The notes beneath the pieces are model-generated. The model was not told the DNA's origin, ran no database searches, and saw only the letters and a list, made by a program, of their open reading frames with translations. A stretch of 11,900 nucleotides of DNA from CAIKMD01 sp036490955 (GTDB lineage Bacteria; Pseudomonadota; Alphaproteobacteria; ATCC43930; CGMCC-115725): positions 1-11,900 of the forward strand of contig DASXCX010000338.1 of the NCBI GenBank assembly GCA_036490955.1, in the 5' to 3' direction. Both the position numbers and the translations under genes were made by a program. Shown piece by piece: positions 1-7,782 of the stretch. Positions within the stretch are counted from its first letter, which is position 1, and each line of letters opens with the position of its first letter.

Positions 1-416
1 TCATAGACATCGGCGAAGAGGCAGTAATGCGTGTATTCGACGAAGTGCTTCTCGATCTCCTCGCGCAGCGCGTGGCGATCGACGCTGACATCGAGTTGCG
101 GCACCCAATCGGCGAGCGTGGCGCTGAGGCCGGTCAAGCGGTTCTCCTCGAGCGCGCCGCCGGCGCCCATGGCGACGCCGACATATTCCTTCCAGCATTG
201 ACGTTTGAGCCATTTCTTGTCGGTCTCGAGCGTTCGGATCGGCGCCGTCCAATAGGTGCGGGCGATCTCGGCCTCGCCCGCCCAGAGCGGCGCGTTGGCG
301 GCGATCAAGCGTTGCAGTTGCTCGCTCAGCTTTATGACGGCTCCTCCTCTTGGCGCGAGCGCGGATCTCGGCCCGCGTTCCTCGCGCCCGAAGCATAGCG
401 CGGCGCTGCGGCGCAT
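1..416 (-). CDS. Unknown protein, 3' end cut by the window edge
   Basis: The minus-strand frame stays open from an ATG at 416 to the window edge, so the C-terminus is missing. I do not recognise the family. The convincing protein-like part begins near KLSEQLQRLIAANAPLWAGE (from about 332). It continues with Trp-rich, mixed-charge sequence such as DKKWLKRQCWKEY, and the last visible residues are HYCLFADVYD; no signal peptide or membrane segment shows. The true start is unclear. A very strong Shine-Dalgarno, AGGAGGAG, lies at 341-348, but the codon at normal spacing is ATA (333-335) rather than ATG, with CTG at 327-329 next. The in-frame ATG at 416 would add about 28 low-complexity Arg/Gly/Ala residues and is probably not used. 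It is divergent from the small gene at 541. Confidence 0.6.
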   Translation of the reverse strand, partial: MRRSAALCFGREERGPRSALAPRGGAVIKLSEQLQRLIAANAPLWAGEAEIARTYWTAPIRTLETDKKWLKRQCWKEYVGVAMGAGGALEENRLTGLSATLADWVPQLDVSVDRHALREEIEKHFVEYTHYCLFADVY

Positions 417-540
417 GGCAGCGCGATGACTATTCGGTGACGGTCTAAATTCCACCGTGGCGGCGGCGGCCGGACATAAATCCGCCCGATTGTTGCGCAG
501 GCTAGCGGTTTGTCGTGGTTGTGTTACGAGGTTTTGCCGT

Positions 541-723
541 ATGTCCGAGCGTTGTAACCCGTCTTTCTATCGTGAACACGCGGCGCGTCTCAGCGCGCTC
601 GCGGGCGAGGTCGAGGATCCGGCTTTGAGGCTGCAATTCCGTGACATCGCGAAAAGCCTCACCCTGCTCGCCGATTTTGCCGTCGTGACGCAAAGCGCGG
701 CGTCTCGGACGGACGCGGCTTAG
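541..723 (+). CDS. Small conserved hypothetical protein (60 aa)
   Basis: A 60-residue protein beginning MSERCNPSFYREHAARL. It resembles a class of short helical proteins frequent in Hyphomicrobiales, with a YREHAxxLxxLAxEVEDPxLRxQFxDIAxSLxxLAD-like pattern, usually annotated only as hypothetical. The whole protein looks like two amphipathic helices, with no signal peptide or membrane segment. The frame stays open upstream to an ATG at 457, but that extension is Arg/Cys-rich and unlike the family, so the ATG at 541 is preferred; no strong Shine-Dalgarno is visible for it. It is divergent from the partial gene on the left and ends 93 bp before the oxygenase gene. Function is unknown. Confidence 0.6.
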   Translation: MSERCNPSFYREHAARLSALAGEVEDPALRLQFRDIAKSLTLLADFAVVTQSAASRTDAA

Positions 724-816
724 CATCCGCAGCGTAGGCTTGTGATTTGCCGCTGCCGGCGGCCTGGGCTAGCGTTTGGGCTGGCGTCCTGAGCAAGCGC
801 AGCGGAGGGTTCTGTC

Positions 817-2064
817 ATGGACGAGCATCGCGGCTTGGCGCGCGACCGCAAGACGCTGACGCGCCTGCCGGTGATCGATCTCGCGCCTTTCGTCTCGGGC
901 GGCGGCGCGGATGCGCGCCGCGCTGCGGCCAAGGCGCTGCGCGAGGCCTGCATCGATATCGGCTTCTTCTACCTTGCCGGCCACGGCATCGCGCAAAGCG
1001 AATTCGACGCAATCATCGCCATGGGTCACCGTTTCTTCGAGTTGTCCCTCGACGAGAAGATGAAGCTGCACAGCAATCAGAGCGCCGAACGGCTCGGCTA
1101 TCGTCCCTTGGGCGGCCCCAATCCCGGCGCCACGGGCGACAAGGCGCCCGACATCAAGGAGCGCTTCCACATGGCGCGCGAGGTCTTGCCCGGCGAGCCC
1201 TTCGACGGCCGGCGCGATGCCGGTCTCTCGCAATGGCCGGAAGAGCGCGTGCTGCCCGGCTTTACGTCGCTGATGCGCGCGCATATCGAAGCGCGCTGCG
1301 CTGTGGCGCGGCATCTCGCCCGCGCATTCGCGCTGAGCCTCGATCTCGCCGAAGATGCATTCGACGAGATCTATCGCTATCCCGGCGGCAGCGTGGTGCT
1401 GAACTACTATCCGCCGATCGATCCCGGCGCCGTGCGCGACGCGCAATGGAGCTTCTCGCCGCACGCCGACTACAACGCCTTCACGCTGCTCTATCAGGAC
1501 CAACTCGGTGGGTTGCAGGTGATGAACGCGGCGGGCGACTGGATCGACGTGCCGTTCCTCGCCGGCACCATGGTCGTCAACATCGGCGATCTCTTCCAAA
1601 GCTGGACCAACGATCTTTTCACCTCGACCTTGCACCGCGTTTACAACAAGGGCAACGCTGCGCGCATCTCGGTGCCGCACTTCGCCTCGCCCAACGGCGC
1701 GGCGCTGATCGAGTGCCTGCCGACCTGCACCGGTCCCGGCAATCCGCCGCGCTATAAGCCGATCCGCGCCGAGGATTTCGTCAAGACAATGCTCGCCGAG
1801 GCATATCGCACCGGCTTGCCGGCACTCGGCGCCAAGACCGAGGAACGCCTGCGTAAGCCGTCGCCGCGGGTGGCGCAGGCGATCGAGCGCGAGCGCGCCA
1901 CCGAGGCTCGGCTGATGATCACCGCCGATCGCGTCAGGAACGAGCTCGCCTCGATCGCCTTCGCCTCGATCGGCGATTGGGGACCGGAGGGTGTGACGCT
2001 CAAGGAGAAGGAAGCGGTCGCGCTGGATCCGATTTCAAACTCATCGCAACGATCTGAATCGTGA
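817..2064 (+). CDS. Fe(II)/2-oxoglutarate oxygenase with a terminase-derived C-terminal tail
   Basis: A member of the isopenicillin-N-synthase-like non-haem iron dioxygenases, probably a cytosolic 2-oxoglutarate-dependent oxidase of an unidentified small molecule. The N-terminal DIOX_N-type domain spans about residues 18-130 (LPVIDLAPF, then GFFYLAGHGI). The double-stranded beta-helix core spans about 190-295 and contains the iron ligands H216-x-D218 (FSPHADYN) and H273 (STLHRVYN), plus the co-substrate motif R283-x-S285 (ARISVPHF), so the active site is intact. GGAGGG at 804-809 sets the ATG at 817. Family members usually end around 330-350 residues; this one has 415. Residues 352-402 closely match the middle of the terminase small subunit encoded on the minus strand at 8971-9810, followed by 13 unrelated residues. 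The fusion is read directly in frame; whether the tail is made or functional is not known. The substrate cannot be inferred from the neighbours. Confidence 0.9.
   Translation: MDEHRGLARDRKTLTRLPVIDLAPFVSGGGADARRAAAKALREACIDIGFFYLAGHGIAQSEFDAIIAMGHRFFELSLDEKMKLHSNQSAERLGYRPLGGPNPGATGDKAPDIKERFHMAREVLPGEPFDGRRDAGLSQWPEERVLPGFTSLMRAHIEARCAVARHLARAFALSLDLAEDAFDEIYRYPGGSVVLNYYPPIDPGAVRDAQWSFSPHADYNAFTLLYQDQLGGLQVMNAAGDWIDVPFLAGTMVVNIGDLFQSWTNDLFTSTLHRVYNKGNAARISVPHFASPNGAALIECLPTCTGPGNPPRYKPIRAEDFVKTMLAEAYRTGLPALGAKTEERLRKPSPRVAQAIERERATEARLMITADRVRNELASIAFASIGDWGPEGVTLKEKEAVALDPISNSSQRSES
1870..2022 (+). repeat. Terminase small-subunit fragment copied into the oxygenase 3' end
   Basis: These 51 codons (VAQAIERERATEARL through KEKEAVA) align to 55 codons at 9399-9235 on the minus strand. 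By hand count 136 of 153 aligned bases match, with one single-codon gap and one three-codon gap, both in frame; 44 of 51 residues are identical. Of the 17 base differences, 10 are synonymous. The match starts abruptly after KPSPR and stops abruptly after AVA. Confidence 0.88.
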
Positions 2065-2219
2065 CAAGTCAGCGACGCCTTTTGCGCAAAAATACCTCAA
2101 ATGCACGACGCGAAGGGCGACCGCCGTCAATGCTGCGGGTGTAAACCCCTCGTTCATGCTCGATCGTCTATCGCTTAAGCCACGGGGTCGCACCAACCAA
2201 GATCAAAGGGGACGGGGCA

Positions 2220-2681
2220 ATGCGTATCATGAAAGCGGGCGTTCTTGCCGTGATGCTGGCCGGGAGCGTTTCCGTGGCGCAAGCGGCTTCCTGCTATCGC
2301 AGCGACGAGCTCGAAGCCGACCAGGCGTTGCGCTTCCAGGCGCAAATCATGGTGCTGAGCGATTCCTGTCACAGCGATTCGTACGGCGAATTCCGGCAGC
2401 ACAATGGGACGACGCTGGCCGCCTATCAGCAGAAGATGATCGGGCATTTCCGGCGCGACGGCGTCAGCGCGCGGGGCGCGGACAACGCGTTCGACAGCTT
2501 CATCACGGCGCTCGCCAATAAAATGGCGCTGACCTACGGCAACGAGCCCGTCGGCTCGCTGTGTTCGCGGACAGCCGATTTTCTGGCCCGGGCCGAGCAT
2601 TTCAGCCGCGACGATTTCGTTCATTACGTCAGCGAGCAGGCCGCGGCCAACCGCCAAACCTATACGATCTGCAAAGACTAA
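2220..2681 (+). CDS. Secreted four-cysteine protein, function unknown
   Basis: A 153-residue protein with a clear Sec signal peptide: basic start MRIMK, hydrophobic AGVLAVMLAGSVSVAQA, probable cleavage near residue 22. The mature part has exactly four cysteines, C25, C50, C115 and C151, spaced so that two disulfides could form in the periplasm. It is otherwise helical and polar. I do not recognise a named family. AAAGGGG at about 2207-2213 supports the ATG at 2220; the ATG at 2229 in the same frame is an alternative. The gene stands alone, with 155 bp upstream and 146 bp downstream, and a perfect GC-rich palindrome CCCGCCGGCGGG at 2692-2703 just after the stop. That palindrome lacks a T-run, so it is only a weak terminator candidate. 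Confidence 0.75.
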   Translation: MRIMKAGVLAVMLAGSVSVAQAASCYRSDELEADQALRFQAQIMVLSDSCHSDSYGEFRQHNGTTLAAYQQKMIGHFRRDGVSARGADNAFDSFITALANKMALTYGNEPVGSLCSRTADFLARAEHFSRDDFVHYVSEQAAANRQTYTICKD

Positions 2682-2827
2682 GTCGCCGTCGCCCGCCGGC
2701 GGGACGGCCGCCGCGCGCGCCGCCCAACCACGTCGAGCGTTTTCCTCGCGTCGGCAAACCCCTATAAAGCGGCGAGTGAAGCGCCGGGGGGATTTAAGGG
2801 CCGGCGCTCAAAATCGGGGGATTCCGC

Positions 2828-3424
2828 ATGAGACGTCTTCGGTTTCTGCTCTGCCTTGTTGTGCCTGCCATCGCCCTTGCGGCGTGCGGCAACACCACCT
2901 CGGACATGCATTACACGGTGTCCGACGCGGTCGTCCGGGCGGCCGCTCCGGCGATTTCGGGCGTCACCGCCGTCGACCAGCGCAAGGAGGAAGCGCATCG
3001 GCTGGCGACGATCATGGGCGGGTTCGGCAATCCGCTCAAAACCCTCGACCTTTCCAAGCCGGTCAAGGACGAGGTGGCCGATGCCTTCGCCGACGGCTTG
3101 CGCGCGCGCGGCTTGTTGACCGAGCGCGGGCCCTATCGGATCGAACTCCTCATCCGCAAATACGACGCGGACATGATCATGGGCAGCACCGGGCGCATCG
3201 ATCTCGATATGTCGGTCATCGATACGGCATCGCAGAAGATGGTCTACAGCGACAGCGCCGCGAACGAGCGCTCCGACTTCCATTTCTTCGCGACGGGAGT
3301 CTTCGCCAGCATGGACGAGCTGCAAAAGCTGGCGCAGGAGGCGCTCGACGCGACCGTCGATCAGTTGCTCGACAGACCGGCGTTCCGCGCCGCGGTCGCG
3401 CCTCACGGGGCGCCGACGAGCTAA
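2828..3424 (+). CDS. Lipoprotein resembling YajG or transport-auxiliary lipoproteins
   Basis: A 198-residue predicted lipoprotein: signal peptide MRRLRFLLCLVVPAIALAAC with lipobox LAAC and acylated Cys at 20. With no aspartate at +2, it is more likely sent to the outer membrane than kept in the inner membrane. The mature part follows the pattern seen in YajG-like and ABC-transport auxiliary lipoproteins: a predicted helix (KDEVADAFADGLRARGLL) followed by strands (PYRIELLIRKYDAD, GRIDLDMSVID) and a C-terminal helix (LQKLAQEALDATVDQLLD). This family resemblance is inferred from the pattern, not from a signature motif. The start is set by GGGGG about six bases before the ATG. No transporter genes are adjacent. 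Confidence 0.72.
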   Translation: MRRLRFLLCLVVPAIALAACGNTTSDMHYTVSDAVVRAAAPAISGVTAVDQRKEEAHRLATIMGGFGNPLKTLDLSKPVKDEVADAFADGLRARGLLTERGPYRIELLIRKYDADMIMGSTGRIDLDMSVIDTASQKMVYSDSAANERSDFHFFATGVFASMDELQKLAQEALDATVDQLLDRPAFRAAVAPHGAPTS

Positions 3425-3607
3425 GCGCCGGCGGCGCGCCTGGGCTCTGCCGGCCGGTTTGGCTTTTGGCGCGTTCCGACAAGCTCGAGGATGACCGATA
3501 TCGTGCGTGTGGATCGAGGCTTGCGAGCACGGCGGCGTTCCCGAGGTCGAGCGGATATGCGGCGGCGCGTTCGACACGTGGTCGGCGATCAAAGATGGCG
3601 CATAGCG

Positions 3608-3952
3608 ATGACTGATTCCGGCGTCGAACAACAACGCTATGCGCGGGCGTGGCGCGCTATGCGCAATCGCGGATACTTGTTCCTCCTCGTTTTGTTGGGC
3701 GGCGCCGCCGTCGTCCTCGGCCCGGTGATGGTGGTAGACCCTGCCCTGATCGGACACCACATCCCGCTGCTGCTGACCGGCATGACCGTTTGGCTTTTGC
3801 TCGCCACGGCGACGGGCTTCTACGCGGCGCGGTTCAAATGTCCGCGCTGCGGCGATTATTTCAACGGGTCGTCACATCGTCTGCGGTGGTTCGCGACGGA
3901 GCGCTGCTCTCACTGCGGCTTGCCGGCCAAATCATTCCCCGCCGAGACGTAA
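3608..3952 (+). CDS. Two-helix membrane protein with C-terminal zinc ribbon
   Basis: 114 residues. A basic N-terminus (QQRYARAWRAMRNRGY) precedes two membrane helices at about 23-44 and 52-74. A cytoplasmic tail follows with two CxxC pairs, C78-PR-C81 and C100-SH-C103, 18 residues apart, which is the layout of a zinc ribbon. Small membrane-anchored zinc-ribbon proteins are widespread and mostly uncharacterised; no enzymatic motif is present. An ATG at 3491 in the same frame would add 39 Arg-rich residues with no hydrophobic or conserved character, so the start at 3608 is preferred. The gene is convergent with the GFA gene, with a 25-bp gap. Confidence 0.68.
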   Translation: MTDSGVEQQRYARAWRAMRNRGYLFLLVLLGGAAVVLGPVMVVDPALIGHHIPLLLTGMTVWLLLATATGFYAARFKCPRCGDYFNGSSHRLRWFATERCSHCGLPAKSFPAET

Positions 3953-3977
3953 GACGAAGCCGCCGCGACCGGCGGGG

Positions 3978-4391
3978 CTAGCCGGGCACCTTGTCGAAGC
4001 GCTTCATCGCCGTCGCCGCATCGAAGCGGACCCAGGGCTGCGCGCTGGCGCAGTAGATCTGCGCGGTGGGCTTCACCCAGCTCGGATCGTCGAGCGTGCC
4101 GGCGGCGATCATCACGAGTCCGGGCACCGCTTCCGCCTCGTCCAGCACCGACGTGCCGCAATCGGGACAGAAGAACCGCTCGATCGGCTTGCCGCTGTCG
4201 CCTTGCTTGGCGAAGCCTTTCAGCGTCCCGGTGACCGCCACCGCCGCCTTCGGCAGCGCGAACACCACCGAGAAGGCGCTGCCGCTGAATTTCTGGCAGT
4301 CGCGGCAGTGGCAGAGCGAGACGAATTTCGGCGCCGCCTCGGTGCTGTAGCGGATCTTGCCGCAGAGGCATCCGCCGGTGATCGTGGCCAT
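3978..4391 (-). CDS. GFA-family (CENP-V/GFA domain) zinc protein
   Basis: A 137-residue protein of the glutathione-dependent formaldehyde-activating (GFA) superfamily. Zinc-site residues are C8 and C10 (GGCLCGKIRY), C27, C29 and C32 (CHCRDCQKFSG), and C75 and C78 (FFCPDCGTSV), all in the family's order. It ends with the usual WVKPTAQIYCASAQPW region. The ATG at 4391 has GGAGGG 8 bases upstream on the minus strand; a longer frame from 4451 lacks family similarity. Family membership is secure. The original formaldehyde-glutathione activity is not established for most members, so the substrate here is open. It is divergent from the DUF6790-like gene. Confidence 0.9.
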   Translation of the reverse strand: MATITGGCLCGKIRYSTEAAPKFVSLCHCRDCQKFSGSAFSVVFALPKAAVAVTGTLKGFAKQGDSGKPIERFFCPDCGTSVLDEAEAVPGLVMIAAGTLDDPSWVKPTAQIYCASAQPWVRFDAATAMKRFDKVPG

Positions 4392-4584
4392 CGCTGTTTC
4401 CCTCCACTCGCGGTTGCCGTCGTCACATGGGAATGAGACGGCGCGGTTCATCGGATCGGGCGAATAAGACTTTAGCGCCGGCGCGCGGCGGCGACACGGG
4501 CGGCCGTGGGTCCCGCACTAAATCGAGACGGCCGTTGCCGATCGGACTAAAATGGCGCGATCGAGGGAGGCGGGGCCCGCACGC

Positions 4585-5136
4585 ATGATCAGGACCATCA
4601 TCGTCTTTGTCATCGCCAATTACCCGTTGACGTTTCTCGTCCTCGGCCTGATCGCGTCGGCCATTGCCATCGCGCGGGCGCCGTCGCCGGTCACGAGCGG
4701 CGTCGCGGTCGAGAAGCTGCTGGCGTGGTGCGTGCTCTTCAACATCGGCATCATGTATCTCGTGAATTTCGTCTTTCACGTGTTCTTCGGTGAGCTGGCC
4801 GCGCGTTTCATCGGCTGGGCCGACAGCCCGTTTCAATTCGAGGTCGGCACGGCAAGCCTCGGTTTTTCGATCGCCGGATTTATCGCCACCTTCGGCGGCT
4901 TCGAGCGCCGGCTGGTCGCGATCATCGGCCCCAGCATCTTCACCCTCGGCGCCGCAATCGGTCACGTGCATCAAATGATCGCCGCGCATAATTTCGCGCC
5001 GGGCAATGCCGGGCCGATCTTCTACACCGATATTGTCATTCCGCTGCTCGGCTTCGCGCTCCTCTGGTTCGAATACCGCGGCGGCGATCGCGGCAAGATC
5101 CATCCGGGATCGGCAAGCTCGCCGGTGGCGCCTTGA
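4585..5136 (+). CDS. DUF6790-like multi-pass inner-membrane protein
   Basis: 183 residues from the ATG at 4585, with about five membrane segments: near 2-28 (IIVFVIANYPLTFLVLGLIA), 45-69, 86-104, 110-128 and 147-163. Conserved-looking polar residues lie at helix ends (FHVFFGE, FQFEVG, GHVHQM). The pattern matches the uncharacterised DUF6790-type proteins as I remember them. An ATG at 4552 in frame adds 11 polar residues ahead of the first helix and cannot be excluded. The gene ends 34 bp before the binding-protein gene on the same strand, so the two may be co-transcribed. No catalytic motif is visible. Confidence 0.68.
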   Translation: MIRTIIVFVIANYPLTFLVLGLIASAIAIARAPSPVTSGVAVEKLLAWCVLFNIGIMYLVNFVFHVFFGELAARFIGWADSPFQFEVGTASLGFSIAGFIATFGGFERRLVAIIGPSIFTLGAAIGHVHQMIAAHNFAPGNAGPIFYTDIVIPLLGFALLWFEYRGGDRGKIHPGSASSPVAP

Positions 5137-5170
5137 GGCCGAAATTGCGAGCGGAGGGGGATCGAGGACG

Positions 5171-6157
5171 ATGAGATTCTTTCAGCGCTTCGCGGCGGTG
5201 TTGCGCGTGACGGCGATGTCGGGCGCGGCGGCGTTTGCCGCGGTGCCGATCGCCGCGCGTTCCGCCGAGACGATCAGCCTGGGCGCGCCCGGTGCGCCGA
5301 CGGGCACGCTGTGGCCGCTCTATATCGGCATCGAGCAAGGCTTCTTCGCGGCGGAGGGGCTTGCCATCGATGTCGTGTTCGCGCGCTCCAGCGCCAATGT
5401 GATCCAGCAAGTCGCCGCGGGGTCGTTGGATCTCGGCGAGACCGGCGCGCTCGATCCGGTGCGCGCGATCGGCCAGAACGCCGATGTCGCGATCTTCTGC
5501 ATCCAGGCGACGCCGTCGCCTTACGGGCTGATGGTCAAGCAGGAGATCAAGAGCGTCCACGATCTGAAGGGCAAGCTGGTCGCGGTCGGCCTGGCGGTCG
5601 ACATCGCGCGCACTTATCTCGACGCGATCCTTGCCGCCAACGGCATGGCCGACGCCGATATCGACAGCCTGCCTTCGACCTCGACGGCGGCGCGGCTCGC
5701 CGCGATGGAATCGGGTGCGGCGGTTGCCGGGATGCTGACGGCGCCGGCGCTCTTCAAGGCGCAGTCCGACGGCTTCGTCCTGCTCGCCACCTCGAGCGAC
5801 TATCCGACGAAATTCCCTTTCGAGGCGATCTCGATCAATCGGACGTGGGCCGCGGGCCATGCCGAGGCGGCGAAGAAATTCCTCGCCGTGCAGGCGAAGG
5901 CCATCGCCTGGCTCTACGACGAGAAGAACCGCGACGCCGCGATCCAAATCATGGCCAAGGCGAGCCAGGACACGATCGACAACGTCGCCAAGAGCCTCGA
6001 TTTCTTCCGCCGCATCGATTTCTTCGACCGCGATACGGCGGTCTCGAAAGCCGGCATGCGCGCGGCGATCGCGCTGCTGCAAGAGCACGGCGACATCAAG
6101 GACCAACTCGCGGTCGAGCGGCTGATCGTCCCGGGCATCTCGCAATTGCGCGAGTGA
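5171..6157 (+). CDS. ABC transporter periplasmic binding protein, NMT1/SsuA/TauA-like
   Basis: 328 residues. The signal peptide, MRFFQRF followed by a long Ala-rich stretch, is probably cleaved after ARSA at residue 32. The mature start TISLGAPGAPTGTLWPLYIG, then GFFAAEGLAIDVVF, VIQQVAAGSLDLGETG, and the hinge region HDLKGKLVAVGLAVDIARTY follow the order of NMT1/THI5-type solute-binding proteins, which feed sulfonate, taurine, nitrate or thiamine-precursor ABC importers. GAGG at 5164-5167 sets the ATG at 5171. No permease or ATPase gene is adjacent, so the ligand cannot be inferred and the partner subunits must lie elsewhere. It ends 20 bp from the stop of the convergent gene. Confidence 0.88.
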   Translation: MRFFQRFAAVLRVTAMSGAAAFAAVPIAARSAETISLGAPGAPTGTLWPLYIGIEQGFFAAEGLAIDVVFARSSANVIQQVAAGSLDLGETGALDPVRAIGQNADVAIFCIQATPSPYGLMVKQEIKSVHDLKGKLVAVGLAVDIARTYLDAILAANGMADADIDSLPSTSTAARLAAMESGAAVAGMLTAPALFKAQSDGFVLLATSSDYPTKFPFEAISINRTWAAGHAEAAKKFLAVQAKAIAWLYDEKNRDAAIQIMAKASQDTIDNVAKSLDFFRRIDFFDRDTAVSKAGMRAAIALLQEHGDIKDQLAVERLIVPGISQLRE

Positions 6158-6177
6158 CGAGGAGAAGAATTCGCGCG

Positions 6178-7203
6178 CTAAAGCCCCAGCGTCGCGGGGA
6201 CGAAGAGCTCGTCGAGCGGAATCGCGCGCGAGATGTAGCCCTGGTTATGCGCATAGCGCACGAAGGTCTCGATCGTCTTGGCGTTGGCTTTGAGGCCATG
6301 CGCGTAAGGATTCGCGCCGTAGAGCGCTTTTTGCTGCTCGACGATGAAGACCGACTCGAGCAGCGACATCAGCTTCGCATCGGTCTGATAGATGCGGTCG
6401 GCCGCTTGCTGCGATTGGACGAAGGCGTCGAAGAGGCTTTGCGCGATCCAGGGCTGACGCTCGGCGAGCGGCTTCTTCATGACGAAGATATGGGTGATCG
6501 GCATGATGCCGGTGCGCTTGACGAAGGACCGCATCTCGCCGGCCGCGTCGGGGAAGAGCCGGCGGATCCAGGGCTCGCCGTTCTCGAACGCTTCGGGGAT
6601 GCCGGTGCAGTAAATCGCGTCGACGATGCCGTTCTTCAGGTTCTCGACCGGGTCGGCGTCGTCGCGGCGCTCAATCGTGATGTTCTTGGGGATGGCAAAA
6701 CCGTTGTTCTCGGCCTCGGCCGTGACCCAAACGCTGTCTTCGGGCTTGAGGCCGTAATGCTCGGCGAAGAGCCCGCGCAGCCAGAGATTGACGGTATAGC
6801 GATAGCCGCGCGCGCCGATGCGCTTGCCGATGAGGTCGCTCGGCTTGGTGATGGCGCTGTCGGCACGGACGAAGACATAGGCCCAGACCGCCATGCGCAT
6901 CGGAAAGACGGGCAGGGCGAGGCACGGCGCGTCGCGGTCGCGCGCTTCGAGATACCACGAGAACGACATCTCCGAGGCGTCGAAGGCTTCGTAGACCGGC
7001 CGGGTGCAGAAATCGCCGCGCACGTCCGGCGTGTGAGTCGTGAGGGCGAGGCCCTTGGCCGCGACGCGCCCGTCGATGAGCGCCCGCGTGCGATCGTAAT
7101 CGGCGATGGCGATATCGAGCGGCAACGGCGCGGTCTGCGCCGGGCCTTCCGGCGCGGGAGCCTCGCGGCCGAGGGCAAGGGAACCTGTGTCGGGCGCGGT
7201 CAT
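6178..7203 (-). CDS. Binding-protein-fold protein of the 4,5-dihydroxyphthalate decarboxylase-like group
   Basis: 341 residues. After an Ala/Pro-rich leader of about 26 residues, LPLDIAIADYDRTRALIDG, RPVYEAFDASEMSFSWYLEA, FPMRMAVWAYVFVR and DLIGKRIGARGYRYTVNLWL match proteins annotated either as 4,5-dihydroxyphthalate decarboxylase or as ABC substrate-binding proteins, which share one periplasmic-binding-protein fold. No Sec or Tat signal is visible, which favours a cytosolic, possibly enzymatic, protein over a periplasmic receptor; the sequence does not settle which. AGGAGGA upstream on the minus strand gives a strong start at 7203. Neighbouring phthalate-pathway genes are absent. It is convergent with the NMT1-like gene. 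Confidence 0.82.
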   Translation of the reverse strand: MTAPDTGSLALGREAPAPEGPAQTAPLPLDIAIADYDRTRALIDGRVAAKGLALTTHTPDVRGDFCTRPVYEAFDASEMSFSWYLEARDRDAPCLALPVFPMRMAVWAYVFVRADSAITKPSDLIGKRIGARGYRYTVNLWLRGLFAEHYGLKPEDSVWVTAEAENNGFAIPKNITIERRDDADPVENLKNGIVDAIYCTGIPEAFENGEPWIRRLFPDAAGEMRSFVKRTGIMPITHIFVMKKPLAERQPWIAQSLFDAFVQSQQAADRIYQTDAKLMSLLESVFIVEQQKALYGANPYAHGLKANAKTIETFVRYAHNQGYISRAIPLDELFVPATLGL

Positions 7204-7398
7204 CGCTGGTCTCCTCCTGGCTCGATCGGCTTGGCTCGATCGGCTTTCCTGGCGCGGCAATTCTATGCGCCTCCGCCTTGCTTTGCCACGGCCGGCGCGC
7301 CGATCCCGGCGGCCGAGAACGCCCTGTTCCAGGGCAGTGCACCGCCCGCGCCCGCAACGAAACGCGACCCGCGGGTGTTTCTACGCTAAGGTTCACCC

Positions 7399-7623
7399 AT
7401 GGCTGCGGAACATCCCCATATCGACGCCACCTATCGCCTCCTTCCCGGCGATGACGGCAATTTTTCGGTCGAGGTCGTGATCCCCGGTAGCGGTCCCACC
7501 AAGGTGAGCGGCTTCGACAGCCAGGCCAAGGCGGAAGCCTGGATCGAGCGCCATAAGGCGAATGTCGCGACCGGCACGATCCTGCAGCGCCCGACCTGGT
7601 CACGCGGCCAAAAGGCGAAGTGA
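7399..7623 (+). CDS. Small conserved hypothetical protein (74 aa)
   Basis: A 74-residue soluble protein. It reads as a short beta-beta-alpha unit: TYRLLPGDDGNFSVEVVIP, then PTKVSGFDSQAKAEAWIERHKA. The hydrophobic and glycine spacing resembles short conserved proteins of Hyphomicrobiales with an FxVEVxxPGxxPxxVxGFxxxxxAEAWIxxHK pattern, whose function is unknown. A weak TAAGG lies ahead of the ATG. Upstream, 7204-7398 separates it from the divergent gene and holds no other feature I can support. Downstream, 183 bp lead to cspA. Confidence 0.65.
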   Translation: MAAEHPHIDATYRLLPGDDGNFSVEVVIPGSGPTKVSGFDSQAKAEAWIERHKANVATGTILQRPTWSRGQKAK

Positions 7624-7760
7624 TCGCCGAATTGGACAGCGGCCGGACACCGGCCCATACTTGCACCGTCAATCGACCTTGGGTCGGTCGCCGCCGTTCC
7701 GCTCTTCCGAGCCCGACCCGGTCCCTTCCCCAACAGACCGCCGAAAGACCGATTGTGACG

Positions 7761-7782
7761 CGCGGCATTTCGTTATGCCGCG
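7761..7782 (+). promoter_or_regulatory. Stem-loop in the cspA leader
   Basis: A perfect 8-bp inverted repeat, CGCGGCAT / ATGCCGCG, with a six-base loop TTCGTT ends nine bases before the cspA Shine-Dalgarno (TTGAGGAGA at 7792-7800). No T-run follows, so it looks more like a leader hairpin, or part of the upstream gene's 3' end, than a terminator. Cold-shock mRNAs often carry structured leaders; that role here is inference. Confidence 0.45.

Noticed and set aside
747..1757. Long open frames overlapping the oxygenase on both strands
   Set aside because: They are Arg/Ala/His-rich shadows of the oxygenase, which alone has catalytic motifs and a good Shine-Dalgarno.
2692..2703. Palindrome CCCGCCGGCGGG as a terminator
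   Set aside because: Perfect but with no T-run, and such GC palindromes are frequent in this composition.
3507..3605. A 32-residue GTG-started frame (VWIEACEHGGVPEVERICGG...) before the zinc-ribbon gene
   Set aside because: It looks mildly protein-like but has no Shine-Dalgarno, and all three frames are open here; too short to support as a gene or a gene remnant.
5311..7389. A 692-codon plus-strand open frame spanning both binding-protein genes
   Set aside because: It overlaps one well-recognised gene in another frame and runs antisense to the other. Its product is Arg-rich with no family motif, a normal by-product of high-GC codon bias.
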